Source: Wenzhouxiangella sp.
Lineage (GTDB): Bacteria > Pseudomonadota > Gammaproteobacteria > Xanthomonadales > Wenzhouxiangellaceae
Direction of reading: 5' to 3'
Length of the DNA: 10,290 nucleotides
NCBI GenBank assembly: GCA_018400355.1
Contig: JAGYMV010000021.1
Coordinates: forward strand, 1-10,290
Shown here: piece by piece, positions 1 to 6,895 of the stretch
Position numbering within the stretch: position 1 is the first letter of the stretch
How the letters are laid out: the number at the start of each line of letters is the position of its first letter
Program-made: the position numbers and the translations under genes
The notes under the pieces: model-generated
What the model saw: the letters and a program-made list of their open reading frames with translations, nothing else
What the model was told of the DNA's origin: nothing
Databases searched by the model: none

Positions 1-396
1 GCCTGGCGTGATGATCCCTGGGCAGTTGGGCCCGATCAAGGTGACATCATCATAATGAGCCAGCGCGGCTTTCACGCGCATCATGTCAAGCACTGGAATG
101 CCCTCGGTGATACAAACGATCACTCGAATGCCGGCATCGGCTGCTTCTAAGATGGCATCAGCAGCAAATGGAGGTGGCACAAAAATCATCGAAGCATCCG
201 CCCCCACGCCTTCAACCGCTTCTTCTACGGTATTAAAGACCGGCCGGTCCAAGTGCTTCTGGCCGCCTTTGCCTGGTGTGACACCACCAACCAACTGCGT
301 GCCATAGGCAATCGCTTGTTCGGAGTGAAAGGTGCCCTGCGCGCCAGTAAAGCCTTGGGTGATGACGCGTGTATCTTTATTGATTAAAACACTCAT
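1..396 (-). CDS. sucD: Succinyl-CoA ligase, alpha subunit (partial, N-terminal 132 residues)
   Basis: Alpha subunit of succinyl-CoA synthetase, which interconverts succinyl-CoA and succinate with substrate-level ATP or GTP formation in the TCA cycle (cytoplasm). The frame starts at the ATG complementary to 394-396 and stays open to the window edge, so the C-terminal half, including the family's phospho-histidine, is not visible. The N-terminus begins MSVLINKDTRVITQGFTGAQ and continues through GTFHSEQAIAYGTQLVGG and TPGKGG, the conserved CoA-binding Rossmann domain of SucD. The visible end, LIGPNCPGIITPG, is also a family signature. The start lies 15 bases after the sucC stop. An AAGGA ribosome site overlaps that stop, so the two subunits are almost certainly made from one transcript. 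Two other ATGs between this site and the start are out of frame and hit stops quickly. Confidence 0.96.
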   Translation of the reverse strand, partial: MSVLINKDTRVITQGFTGAQGTFHSEQAIAYGTQLVGGVTPGKGGQKHLDRPVFNTVEEAVEGVGADASMIFVPPPFAADAILEAADAGIRVIVCITEGIPVLDMMRVKAALAHYDDVTLIGPNCPGIITPG

Positions 397-411
397 GATT
401 CATGCATTCCT

Positions 412-1575
412 TCAAGCTTGGACAGCTGCAACCGCTTTGCGGGCACCGTCATTGAGGTCATCGGCTGTGATGATGGTCAAACCACTATCGGCCAAGAGCT
501 TTTTGCCTTCATCGACATTGGTGCCTTCTAAGCGAACCACCACCGGGACATTCAAATCAATCTCTCGGACCGCATTGATGATGCCCTCGGCAATCAAATC
601 ACACCGCACAATGCCACCAAAAATGTTGACCAAGATCGCCTCGACGCTATCGCTAGACAGAATCAGCTTAAAGGCCTCCTTGACGCGCTCGGCGTTGGTG
701 CCACCGCCCACATCCAAGAAATTGGCGGGCTCACCACCGGCGAGCTTGATGACATCCATGGTCGCCATCGCCAGGCCTGCACCATTCACCATACAAGCGA
801 TGTTCCCATCGAGCGTGACGTAGTTCAGATCGTGTTTGCTGGCTGCCAGTTCGGTGGGGTCTTCTTGCGACTCATCGCGCATCGCCGCCAAAGCAGGGTG
901 GCGATAGAGCGCATTGTCGTCGGCGTTGAGCTTGGCATCCAAAGCACTTAGGTTGCCCTCACCATCGATGATCAATGGATTGACTTCCATCAAACCAATG
1001 TCTTTTTCAATGAACAACTTGTAAAGACCGGCCATGATTTTGGTCAATTGGCCGACTTGGCGCGCATCCAAACCCATGTTGAAGCCGATTTGTCTGGCTT
1101 GATAGGGCATGAATCCTGCGGCTGTATCCATCACGGCCGTGATGATTTTTTCAGGCGTCTCTGAGGCGACCTGCTCGATGTCAACGCCACCGGCTGCTGA
1201 GCCCATAAAAATGATCGCCTTGTGCTCGCGATCGACCAATGCACCCAAGTACAACTCTTGAGCAATATCGGTTGCTTCAGCAATCAACACACTGTTCACT
1301 GGAAGCGCCAAGCCACCCGTTTGGTAAGTCTCAATGTTCATGCCCAACATGCGTTCGGCTTCGGCGCGGACTTGCTCGAGACTGTCTGCCAACTTCACAC
1401 CACCCGCTTTACCGCGACCACCGGCGTGGACTTGGGCTTTGACGACCCACTCGGTACCGCCTACTTTTTTGGCTGCTTCCACAGCTTCATCTGGGGTGGT
1501 GGCAAGCTCACCTTTGGGGACTGGAATGCCATACTCAGCAAACAGGTCCTTTGCCTGATATTCATGAAAATTCAT
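412..1575 (-). CDS. sucC: Succinyl-CoA ligase [ADP-forming], beta subunit
   Basis: Beta subunit of succinyl-CoA synthetase, the partner of SucD in the TCA cycle. At 387 residues it is essentially the usual family length. The N-terminal ATP-grasp domain starts MNFHEYQAKDLFAEYGIPVP and carries VVKAQVHAGGRGKAGG (about 44-59). The Mg-nucleotide site appears as MEVNPL (196-201), with E197 and N199, and D213 in LDAKLN. The C-terminal CoA-ligase-like domain has MVNGAGLAMATMD (262-274), LDVGGGTNAERV (287-298) and NIFGGIVRCD (317-326). The start is set by an AGGGA ribosome site ten bases upstream of the ATG. The gene reads away from the divergent sigma-54 activator and leads into sucD. Nucleotide preference (ATP or GTP) cannot be told from this reading. 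Confidence 0.98.
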   Translation of the reverse strand: MNFHEYQAKDLFAEYGIPVPKGELATTPDEAVEAAKKVGGTEWVVKAQVHAGGRGKAGGVKLADSLEQVRAEAERMLGMNIETYQTGGLALPVNSVLIAEATDIAQELYLGALVDREHKAIIFMGSAAGGVDIEQVASETPEKIITAVMDTAAGFMPYQARQIGFNMGLDARQVGQLTKIMAGLYKLFIEKDIGLMEVNPLIIDGEGNLSALDAKLNADDNALYRHPALAAMRDESQEDPTELAASKHDLNYVTLDGNIACMVNGAGLAMATMDVIKLAGGEPANFLDVGGGTNAERVKEAFKLILSSDSVEAILVNIFGGIVRCDLIAEGIINAVREIDLNVPVVVRLEGTNVDEGKKLLADSGLTIITADDLNDGARKAVAAVQA

Positions 1576-1628
1576 TTGGTTTGATTCCCTGGGTCGTAAG
1601 TTAGTAGAAGATCGCCACTAGACCGCTT

Positions 1629-1657
1629 ATTTTGATGGATTTGCCTTGATTTATCAA
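1629..1657 (-). promoter_or_regulatory. Candidate sigma-70-type promoter for sucCD
   Basis: Read on the minus strand, TTGATA (1657-1652; five of six match TTGACA) is followed after exactly 17 bases by CAAAAT (1634-1629; four of six match TATAAT). This lies about 55-80 bases upstream of the sucC start, in the only intergenic space available to it. It is a by-eye consensus match with no further support. Confidence 0.35.
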
Positions 1658-1661
1658 ATAA

Positions 1662-1691
1662 TGGCGGTGTTTTCGGCCCTATTTTACCGCC
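1662..1691. promoter_or_regulatory. Inverted repeat TGGCGGT-N16-ACCGCCA (possible operator)
   Basis: Two perfectly complementary heptamers lie in the divergent region between sucC and the sigma-54 activator: TGGCGGT at 1662-1668 and ACCGCCA starting at 1686. The spacing between them is about one and a half helical turns. The dyad lies just upstream of the candidate sucC -35 box and ends some 24 bases before the activator start. It could bind a dimeric regulator, possibly the activator itself, but no known consensus is recognised and chance is possible. Confidence 0.25.
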
Positions 1692-1715
1692 AAATTCGGA
1701 TGGATAGGCGATTGC

Positions 1716-2744
1716 TTGGGCTGGCATGGTCTGCTCATGCACACCAAACCTCCGTGGCAACAACCCATTGAATCGGCCTTGATTGGCCAAAGCCCCAAGA
1801 TCCTTGTGCTTAAAGATCAGATCGCGCGTTTGGCCCAAGTCCATATCACCACGCTGATTCAAGGCCCATCGGGGACTGGTAAAGAACTGGTTGCTCGACT
1901 GATCCACCACCACAGCACACGCCAACACAGGCCATGGGTCGCCATCAATTGTGGCGCGATCCCCGCCGAGCTTTTTGAAAGTGAGCTATTTGGACACAGT
2001 GAAGGCGCTTTTACGGGCGCAAAAAAACAAAAAAAGGGCCTTTTCCCGATGGCGCATCGAGGCACTGTGTTTTTAGATGAGGTCGGAGAACTGCCGCCGG
2101 TCATGCAAGTCAAGCTACTCCGTGCCATTGAAGAGCGCACCATCCGGCCACTGGGCGCTGAATCAGAACATCCGATCGATATTCGTTTGATTGCTGCCAG
2201 CCACCGCGATCTGGCTGAGTTGGTGGCTCAAGGGCAATTCCGACTTGACCTCTACCACCGCCTGAAAGTGGCCCACATTGAGCTTCCATCTCTGCATCAA
2301 ATGGCCACTGACCTGCCCCAACTCGTTTCTTTTTTCCTCAAACAAGCCGCGACAGAGCTCGGTCTGCCAGCAAAGAACCTCAGCCCCCAAGCAAGCCACG
2401 CGGTACAACACCACCCCTTCTCAGGCAATATCAGAGAACTGAAGCATTGCCTGAGCGCGGCCTTGCTTTGGTCAACAGGGCCTGAGATTGAAGTCGGTGA
2501 TCTTGATCTCACCGATCCCCTCGCATCCCCCGCCAGAGCGCAGTTGCGTGCCATCCAACCCAGCGAATCGCTGCAAGAAGCTCTGAATAGAACCGAGCAG
2601 ATGGTGATCCGTGATGCTCTTTATGAAAACAATCAAGACCGCCATGCGGCGGCACAACAATTACAAATCACCGAGCGGTCGTTACGCTATCGGATTCAAA
2701 AACATCAAGCACTCGATGCTTGGAGCCCATCCAAGCGGGTGTAG
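1716..2744 (+). CDS. Sigma-54-dependent transcriptional activator (NtrC/PspF-type, no receiver domain)
   Basis: An enhancer-binding protein that would use ATP hydrolysis to remodel sigma-54 RNA polymerase. The AAA+ domain is complete: the first strand region LIGQSPKI (22-29), Walker A GPSGTGKE (50-57), the sigma-54 contact loop GAFTGA (97-102), Walker B VFLDE (118-122), arginine-finger region FRLDLYHRL (175-183) and sensor II SGNIREL (236-242). A Fis-type helix-turn-helix closes the protein (about 306-330: DRHAAAQQLQITERSLRYRI). Only about 20 residues precede the AAA+ core, so there is no receiver, GAF or PAS domain, as in PspF. The start is uncertain. The TTG at 1716 has GGATAGG seven bases upstream, while the in-frame ATG at 1737 has no clear ribosome site; an in-frame stop at 1659 limits the upstream end. 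The gene is 61 bases ahead of egtB on the same strand. From memory, some gammaproteobacteria have pilR beside sucCD, so this may be a shortened PilR relative. Its target is unknown. Confidence 0.9.
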   Translation: MGWHGLLMHTKPPWQQPIESALIGQSPKILVLKDQIARLAQVHITTLIQGPSGTGKELVARLIHHHSTRQHRPWVAINCGAIPAELFESELFGHSEGAFTGAKKQKKGLFPMAHRGTVFLDEVGELPPVMQVKLLRAIEERTIRPLGAESEHPIDIRLIAASHRDLAELVAQGQFRLDLYHRLKVAHIELPSLHQMATDLPQLVSFFLKQAATELGLPAKNLSPQASHAVQHHPFSGNIRELKHCLSAALLWSTGPEIEVGDLDLTDPLASPARAQLRAIQPSESLQEALNRTEQMVIRDALYENNQDRHAAAQQLQITERSLRYRIQKHQALDAWSPSKRV

Positions 2745-2805
2745 AGAAAAGTTCACTGAGCTGTGTCACAATGGAGTTGAATCCAAAACGACATCAACAT
2801 CCCCT

Positions 2806-4143
2806 ATGGCTTCAAATCCAGCGTTTATTTCCACTGGTCAATCTGGTGGCGAGCAGCTATTGGATGCTTTCCAGCAGGTCAGGCAGACATCAAGCAAGAT
2901 GGCAGAGGGGTTAAGCCCCGAAGACCAAAACCTCCAGTCCATGCCTGGGGCCAGCCCAATGAAGTGGCACCGCGCGCACACCACTTGGTTTTTTGAGACC
3001 TTTGTTCTCAAGCCTTATGCAGATCGGTGGGGGTTTCACTATCAGCCCATCAATGAGCAATTTGCCTATTTGTTTAACTCCTACTACAACGGGGTCGGTG
3101 CACAATTCCCCCGCGCGCACAGAAGCCTGATGTCGCGCCCAGACTGTCAAGAGGTTGATGCCTACCGTCAACACATTGATGAGTCCATGGCGGACTTACT
3201 GCCACGTGTCCCCGAAACCGACCTTGGGCCGCTCATTGACTTGGTGGTGCTGGGATTAAACCACGAGCAACAACATCAAGAACTGATGGTGACTGATCTA
3301 AAACATGCCTTTGGGTTCAACCCAATTGCGCCCGCTTGGACCAAACGCCCTGATCCCGTTGGCCCCGCAGCCAAACAAACATGGACCCGCATTCAAGGTG
3401 GGTTGGTTGAAATTGGTCATCGCGAACAAGATCATACAGACCCTCTCGGTTTTCACTTTGACAATGAAACACCCTCGCACACCGTCTACCTAGAAGACTT
3501 CGCACTGGCTAGGCGGCCGGTGACTTGCGGAGAGTATCTTCAATTTATGGCCGACGGTGGCTATGACAATGTCAATCTGTGGCTGTCCGATGGCTGGGCG
3601 TGGCGTCGCGACAACGACATTCAAGCGCCTTTGTACTGGCGCAATGAAGATGACGAATGGTTTCTGCAAACACTGGGTTGCTGGCGTGAGGTCGACCCAG
3701 AAGAACCCATCTGCCACATCAGCTTTTATGAAGCGCATGCCTTTGCTCTTTGGGCCGGCGCGCGGTTGCCCACCGAGGCGGAGTGGGAAACGGCGGCGCG
3801 AACACTGCCCACTGGAGCTGAGTCCACAGGACATTTTGCTGACTCCAATCGCTACCATCCAGCCAGTCGACCGGATGATGAGACCAAAGCCACAGAACCC
3901 CTGGTCCAAATGTTTGGCGATGTGTGGGAGTGGACGGCATCAAGCTACGCGCCCTATCGGGGCTTTAAGGCGGTCGAAGGCGCGATTGGCGAATACAACG
4001 GCAAGTTCATGGCCAATCAAATGGTCCTTCGCGGCGGGAGCTGTGCCACACCAGCCGGTCATGTTCGGGTGAGCTATAGAAACTTTTTCTACCCACCCGA
4101 CCGTTGGCAATTCAGTGGGCTCCGACTCGCCAAAGATCTTTAA
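2806..4143 (+). CDS. egtB: Ergothioneine biosynthesis sulfoxide synthase EgtB
   Basis: A non-heme iron enzyme that couples hercynine (trimethylhistidine) to a cysteine donor using oxygen, giving the sulfoxide precursor of ergothioneine. It has 445 residues, normal for the family. The N-terminal DinB-like domain has SPMKWHRAHTTWFFETF (50-66) and NHEQQHQEL (152-160). Iron ligands are expected to be a histidine in the first motif (H55 or H58) plus H153 and H157. The C-terminal formylglycine-generating-enzyme-like domain has ARLPTEAEWETAAR (319-332), FGDVWEWT (370-377), LRGGSC (408-413) and DRWQFSGLRLA (432-442). A Tyr-Tyr pair (Y93-Y94, in FNSYYNGVG) resembles cysteine-using EgtB enzymes. The reading frame is open back to 2611 inside the activator gene, but family alignment places the start at ATG 2806. 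No good ribosome site precedes it. It is followed by egtD after 58 bases. Confidence 0.95.
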   Translation: MASNPAFISTGQSGGEQLLDAFQQVRQTSSKMAEGLSPEDQNLQSMPGASPMKWHRAHTTWFFETFVLKPYADRWGFHYQPINEQFAYLFNSYYNGVGAQFPRAHRSLMSRPDCQEVDAYRQHIDESMADLLPRVPETDLGPLIDLVVLGLNHEQQHQELMVTDLKHAFGFNPIAPAWTKRPDPVGPAAKQTWTRIQGGLVEIGHREQDHTDPLGFHFDNETPSHTVYLEDFALARRPVTCGEYLQFMADGGYDNVNLWLSDGWAWRRDNDIQAPLYWRNEDDEWFLQTLGCWREVDPEEPICHISFYEAHAFALWAGARLPTEAEWETAARTLPTGAESTGHFADSNRYHPASRPDDETKATEPLVQMFGDVWEWTASSYAPYRGFKAVEGAIGEYNGKFMANQMVLRGGSCATPAGHVRVSYRNFFYPPDRWQFSGLRLAKDL

Positions 4144-4201
4144 AGAGTCCCCTGGATCTGGTCACAGAAAACAAATTTTTAGCGATAAAGACGATTTTTA
4201 A
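4144..4201 (+). other. AT-rich egtB-egtD spacer without a clear ribosome site
   Basis: The spacer turns AT-rich from about 4170 onward. A TAA stop (4199-4201) abuts the egtD ATG in the same frame, so egtD cannot start earlier. Directly upstream of that ATG there is only a weak AAAGACG-like element, and no terminator hairpin is seen. Continued transcription from egtB is therefore likely, although a weak internal promoter cannot be excluded. Confidence 0.4.
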
Positions 4202-5134
4202 ATGAATGATTTTGAGCTGGATGTCATCAATGGCCTGTCCCACTCACCGAGGTTTTTGCCCTGCAAATACCTCTATGATGAGCGAGGCTCTGATTTGTTT
4301 GAGCAGATCTGTGAAACCAAAGATTACTATGTCACACGGGCAGATTTGGAACTGCATGAAACCCAACTGCCAAAGATCAGCCAGTTAATTGGTCCCAATG
4401 CGCACATCATTGAGTTTGGCTCTGGTGCTGGCACGAAAACACAACAACTGCTCGCCTCGCTGACGACGCCGAGAGCTTATACCCCCATTGAGATTTCGCC
4501 AACCGCTCTGGCTTTATCGGTTGAGGCACTGCAGGCCTCATTCCCAGCGCTTGACATCATCCCTTTGGAGGCTGATTACACCCAAGACATTGATCCAGAC
4601 GACTTGTCTCTCGACCCACCTGCCAGCCGTCGTGTGGTTTATTTCCCTGGTTCGACCATTGGAAATTTCACGCGCGAAGAAGCGCTGGGCTTTTTACAAA
4701 GAATGGCCAAGATTGCTCAGAAAAATGGGGCTGTGCTGGTTGGCGTGGATTTAGTTAAGCCAGTGGATCAATTGCTGCGTGCCTATGACGATGATGAAGG
4801 CATCACAGCACAGTTCAACAAGAACCTATTGGCTCGATTAAAAGAGGAATTGGGGGCCGAACTTGATCTCGACGCATTCGAGCATGAAGCTCGATTTAAT
4901 CCAGTGCTCAATCGGATCGAAATGCATTTGGTGGCAAAAACACCCACCACCATTGTGGTGGCCAATCAGCGCTTTGACTTTGCCGTAGGCGAGACAATCC
5001 ACACGGAAAGCTCCCACAAGTACACCATTGAAGACTTCCAAAACTTGGCAGCGCAAGCCGGCCTCAAAGCCGAGCAAGTCTGGTTGGATGGCGAGGCACG
5101 ATTTAGCATGCACTATCTCGTGCCCAAGCCTTAA
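4202..5134 (+). CDS. egtD: L-histidine N-alpha-methyltransferase EgtD
   Basis: An S-adenosylmethionine-dependent enzyme that places three methyl groups on the alpha-amino group of histidine to make hercynine, the first committed step of ergothioneine synthesis (cytoplasm). It has 310 residues, slightly short at the N-terminus for the family. Family signatures are PCKYLYDERGSDLFEQI (20-36), the SAM-binding loop IIEFGSGAGTKT (69-80), YFPGSTIGNF (147-156) and GVDLVKP (181-187). By comparison with mycobacterial EgtD, the histidine-binding residues should be N155, Y195 (in RAYDDDEG) and E269 (in HTESSHKY), and all are present. The start is fixed by the in-frame stop immediately before it. It is the natural partner of EgtB just upstream, and it converges on the gamma-glutamyltransferase gene with only 12 bases between the two stop codons. 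Confidence 0.96.
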   Translation: MNDFELDVINGLSHSPRFLPCKYLYDERGSDLFEQICETKDYYVTRADLELHETQLPKISQLIGPNAHIIEFGSGAGTKTQQLLASLTTPRAYTPIEISPTALALSVEALQASFPALDIIPLEADYTQDIDPDDLSLDPPASRRVVYFPGSTIGNFTREEALGFLQRMAKIAQKNGAVLVGVDLVKPVDQLLRAYDDDEGITAQFNKNLLARLKEELGAELDLDAFEHEARFNPVLNRIEMHLVAKTPTTIVVANQRFDFAVGETIHTESSHKYTIEDFQNLAAQAGLKAEQVWLDGEARFSMHYLVPKP

Positions 5135-5146
5135 GACCGTCGCTGG

Positions 5147-6895
5147 CTAATAGCCTGCTGCTTGCCCGTCCTTGCGAGACTCCGAGGCTCCCCGATAGAT
5201 TCTCACTGGTGGACTTGCCGCATCATCGACCTCAACCATAATGGCTTGATAGCCACCATAAGGCCCTCTGGCCCACGTGACCGTGTGCCCTTTATCCATC
5301 AAGGCGCGGACGGTCGAATAAGGGAAACCAGACTCCAAATTGATCGCTCCTCCGTCGGTCATTTGAATGGCCTGCCCTGTCGGCTCAGTTGAGCCGGTGT
5401 GATGAATTCTCGGCGCGTCACCGGCCTCTTGCAGGCCCATGCCAAAGTCGACTAAGTTCATCACGATTTGTGCATGCCCTTGGGGCTGCATGCCACCGCC
5501 CATCAGCCCAAAACTCACCCAAGGCGCACCATCTTTTGTAATAAACGCAGGGATAATGGTGTGAAAGGGCCGCTTTCCAGGTGCAAATGTGTTTGGGTGG
5601 CCTTCTTTCAAGACAAACATTTCACCCCTGTTTTGCAGAATAAAGCCCGTGCCGGGAGGGGCCATGCCAGACCCCATGCCTCGATAGTTTGATTGGATCA
5701 ACGACACCATGTTGCCGTATTGATCTGCGGTGGTCAGATAAATCGTGTCACCCTCATTGAGTTGCGCCCGCCCAGCTTCCACCGTGCGTGCCGCGCGGTC
5801 TGGATCGATGAGCTCACGCCTTTCATCGGCATAGTCTTTGGAAATCAGCCAGTCGACATCCACATCCATATAGTCGGGATCAGCATAATGGCGTGCTCGG
5901 TCTTCGAAAGCCAACTTCTTGGCCTCGACGAATAAGTGCACATGCTCGGGCGAACCAAAGCCATAAGAGGCCAGATCAAAAGCCTCCAAAAGGTTCAAAA
6001 TCTGCAGTCCCGCAATGCCCTGACCATTGGGCGGGATTTGCCACACGTCATAGCCTCTGTAGTTGGTGGAAACAGGCGCCACCCAATTGCCCCGGTGGTT
6101 GGCGAGGTCGTCATAGCTTAAAAAGCCACCGTGCGCTTCCATGTAATCACTGATTCTTTGTGCCAACTCGCCTTTGTAGAATCCATCTCGCCCTTCCCGC
6201 ACCAACACCTCAAGGGTGTCGGCATAGTTGGGGTTTTTCCAAAGCTCGCCCGCGCGAGGCGCGCGGCCATCAATGGTGAATTGCTCCGAAAATCCAGGGT
6301 ATTCCGATAAAACAGGCACCGAGCGGTCCCAGTACCAGGCAATCAGATCATGCACGGGATGGCCTTGGCGCGCATATTCAATGCTGGGTGCCAACACGTC
6401 TGCCATTTCCAGACGACCATAGCGGTCATGCAATGCAAACCACCCATCGATCACGCCCGGCACTGACACCGGCAGTGGACCGCGTTTGGGTATGTCCTCA
6501 TAGCCATTCGACTCAAACCATTCCAAGGTCAGACTCTCAGGTGAACGACCCGACCCGTTGTAGCCGGTCAAGGTCTCTGTCTCGGCATCCCAGACAATGG
6601 CAAACAAATCACCACCAAGCCCATTGCCCGTTGGTTCCATCAAGCCCAACGCTGCATTGGCCGCGACCGCCGCATCCACTGCGTGTCCACCTTGTTTCAA
6701 AATATCCAAAGCAATTTGGGTGGCCAGAGGATGAGAGGTGGCCGCCATGCCATGTTGCCCCATCACATCAGAGCGTGTAGCGAACAGCTCGCCTGTGACG
6801 CGGTCGTAGGCACTGGCTGAACCTATAAACGTGCATGCAAACCCCATCATGAGTGCTGCGCGCATTAACTGTAGACTGTCTTTTCGGGTGGACAT
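5147..6895 (-). CDS. Gamma-glutamyltransferase family protein (Ntn hydrolase, exported)
   Basis: A member of the self-cleaving gamma-glutamyltransferase family, whose classical members hydrolyse or transfer the gamma-glutamyl group of glutathione-like compounds in the periplasm. It has 582 residues. A signal peptide is visible (MSTRKD, hydrophobic core LMRAALMMGFACTFIG, likely cut after SASA at about 29). The large-subunit region has AATSHPLAT (51-59) and PTGNGLGGDLF (88-98). The autoprocessing nucleophile is predicted as T384 in GDTIYLTTAD, which my hand alignment places on E. coli T391. The classical serine pair (PLSSM in E. coli) is replaced by PFHTI (443-447), and GGGMQPQGH (467-474 region) follows. 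This suggests the YwrD/acylase-like branch rather than true Ggt. The start is chosen because AAGGAG lies nine bases upstream and gives a proper signal peptide; a longer in-frame opening extends to 6979. The substrate is unknown. It is convergent with egtD. Confidence 0.92.
   Translation of the reverse strand: MSTRKDSLQLMRAALMMGFACTFIGSASAYDRVTGELFATRSDVMGQHGMAATSHPLATQIALDILKQGGHAVDAAVAANAALGLMEPTGNGLGGDLFAIVWDAETETLTGYNGSGRSPESLTLEWFESNGYEDIPKRGPLPVSVPGVIDGWFALHDRYGRLEMADVLAPSIEYARQGHPVHDLIAWYWDRSVPVLSEYPGFSEQFTIDGRAPRAGELWKNPNYADTLEVLVREGRDGFYKGELAQRISDYMEAHGGFLSYDDLANHRGNWVAPVSTNYRGYDVWQIPPNGQGIAGLQILNLLEAFDLASYGFGSPEHVHLFVEAKKLAFEDRARHYADPDYMDVDVDWLISKDYADERRELIDPDRAARTVEAGRAQLNEGDTIYLTTADQYGNMVSLIQSNYRGMGSGMAPPGTGFILQNRGEMFVLKEGHPNTFAPGKRPFHTIIPAFITKDGAPWVSFGLMGGGMQPQGHAQIVMNLVDFGMGLQEAGDAPRIHHTGSTEPTGQAIQMTDGGAINLESGFPYSTVRALMDKGHTVTWARGPYGGYQAIMVEVDDAASPPVRIYRGASESRKDGQAAGY

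Noticed and set aside
332..823. A 163-codon plus-strand open frame across sucD and sucC
   Set aside because: It is antisense to two strongly conserved genes, has a biased composition and shows no family features; a shadow of sucCD.
1646..1657. TTGAT-TT-ATCAA, looking like an FNR/Anr box
   Set aside because: The FNR-type box needs four bases between the half-sites (TTGAT-N4-ATCAA). Here there are two, so it is not a proper match.
1723..1738. TGGCATGGTCTGCTC as a sigma-54 -24/-12 promoter
   Set aside because: The GG to GC spacing is two bases too short, and it lies at or inside the start of the activator gene.
2611..2805. Longer N-terminus for EgtB starting inside the activator gene
   Set aside because: The extra 65 residues overlap the activator's DNA-binding domain in another frame and lie ahead of where family members begin.
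3490..3909. A 139-codon minus-strand open frame within egtB
   Set aside because: It lies fully inside the conserved C-terminal domain of EgtB, with no ribosome site or recognisable domain.
5135..5160. GGCT-AAT-AGCC near the egtD/gamma-glutamyltransferase convergence as a terminator
   Set aside because: The stem is only four to five pairs with a minimal loop, has no T-run, and lies over the stop codon of the minus-strand gene.
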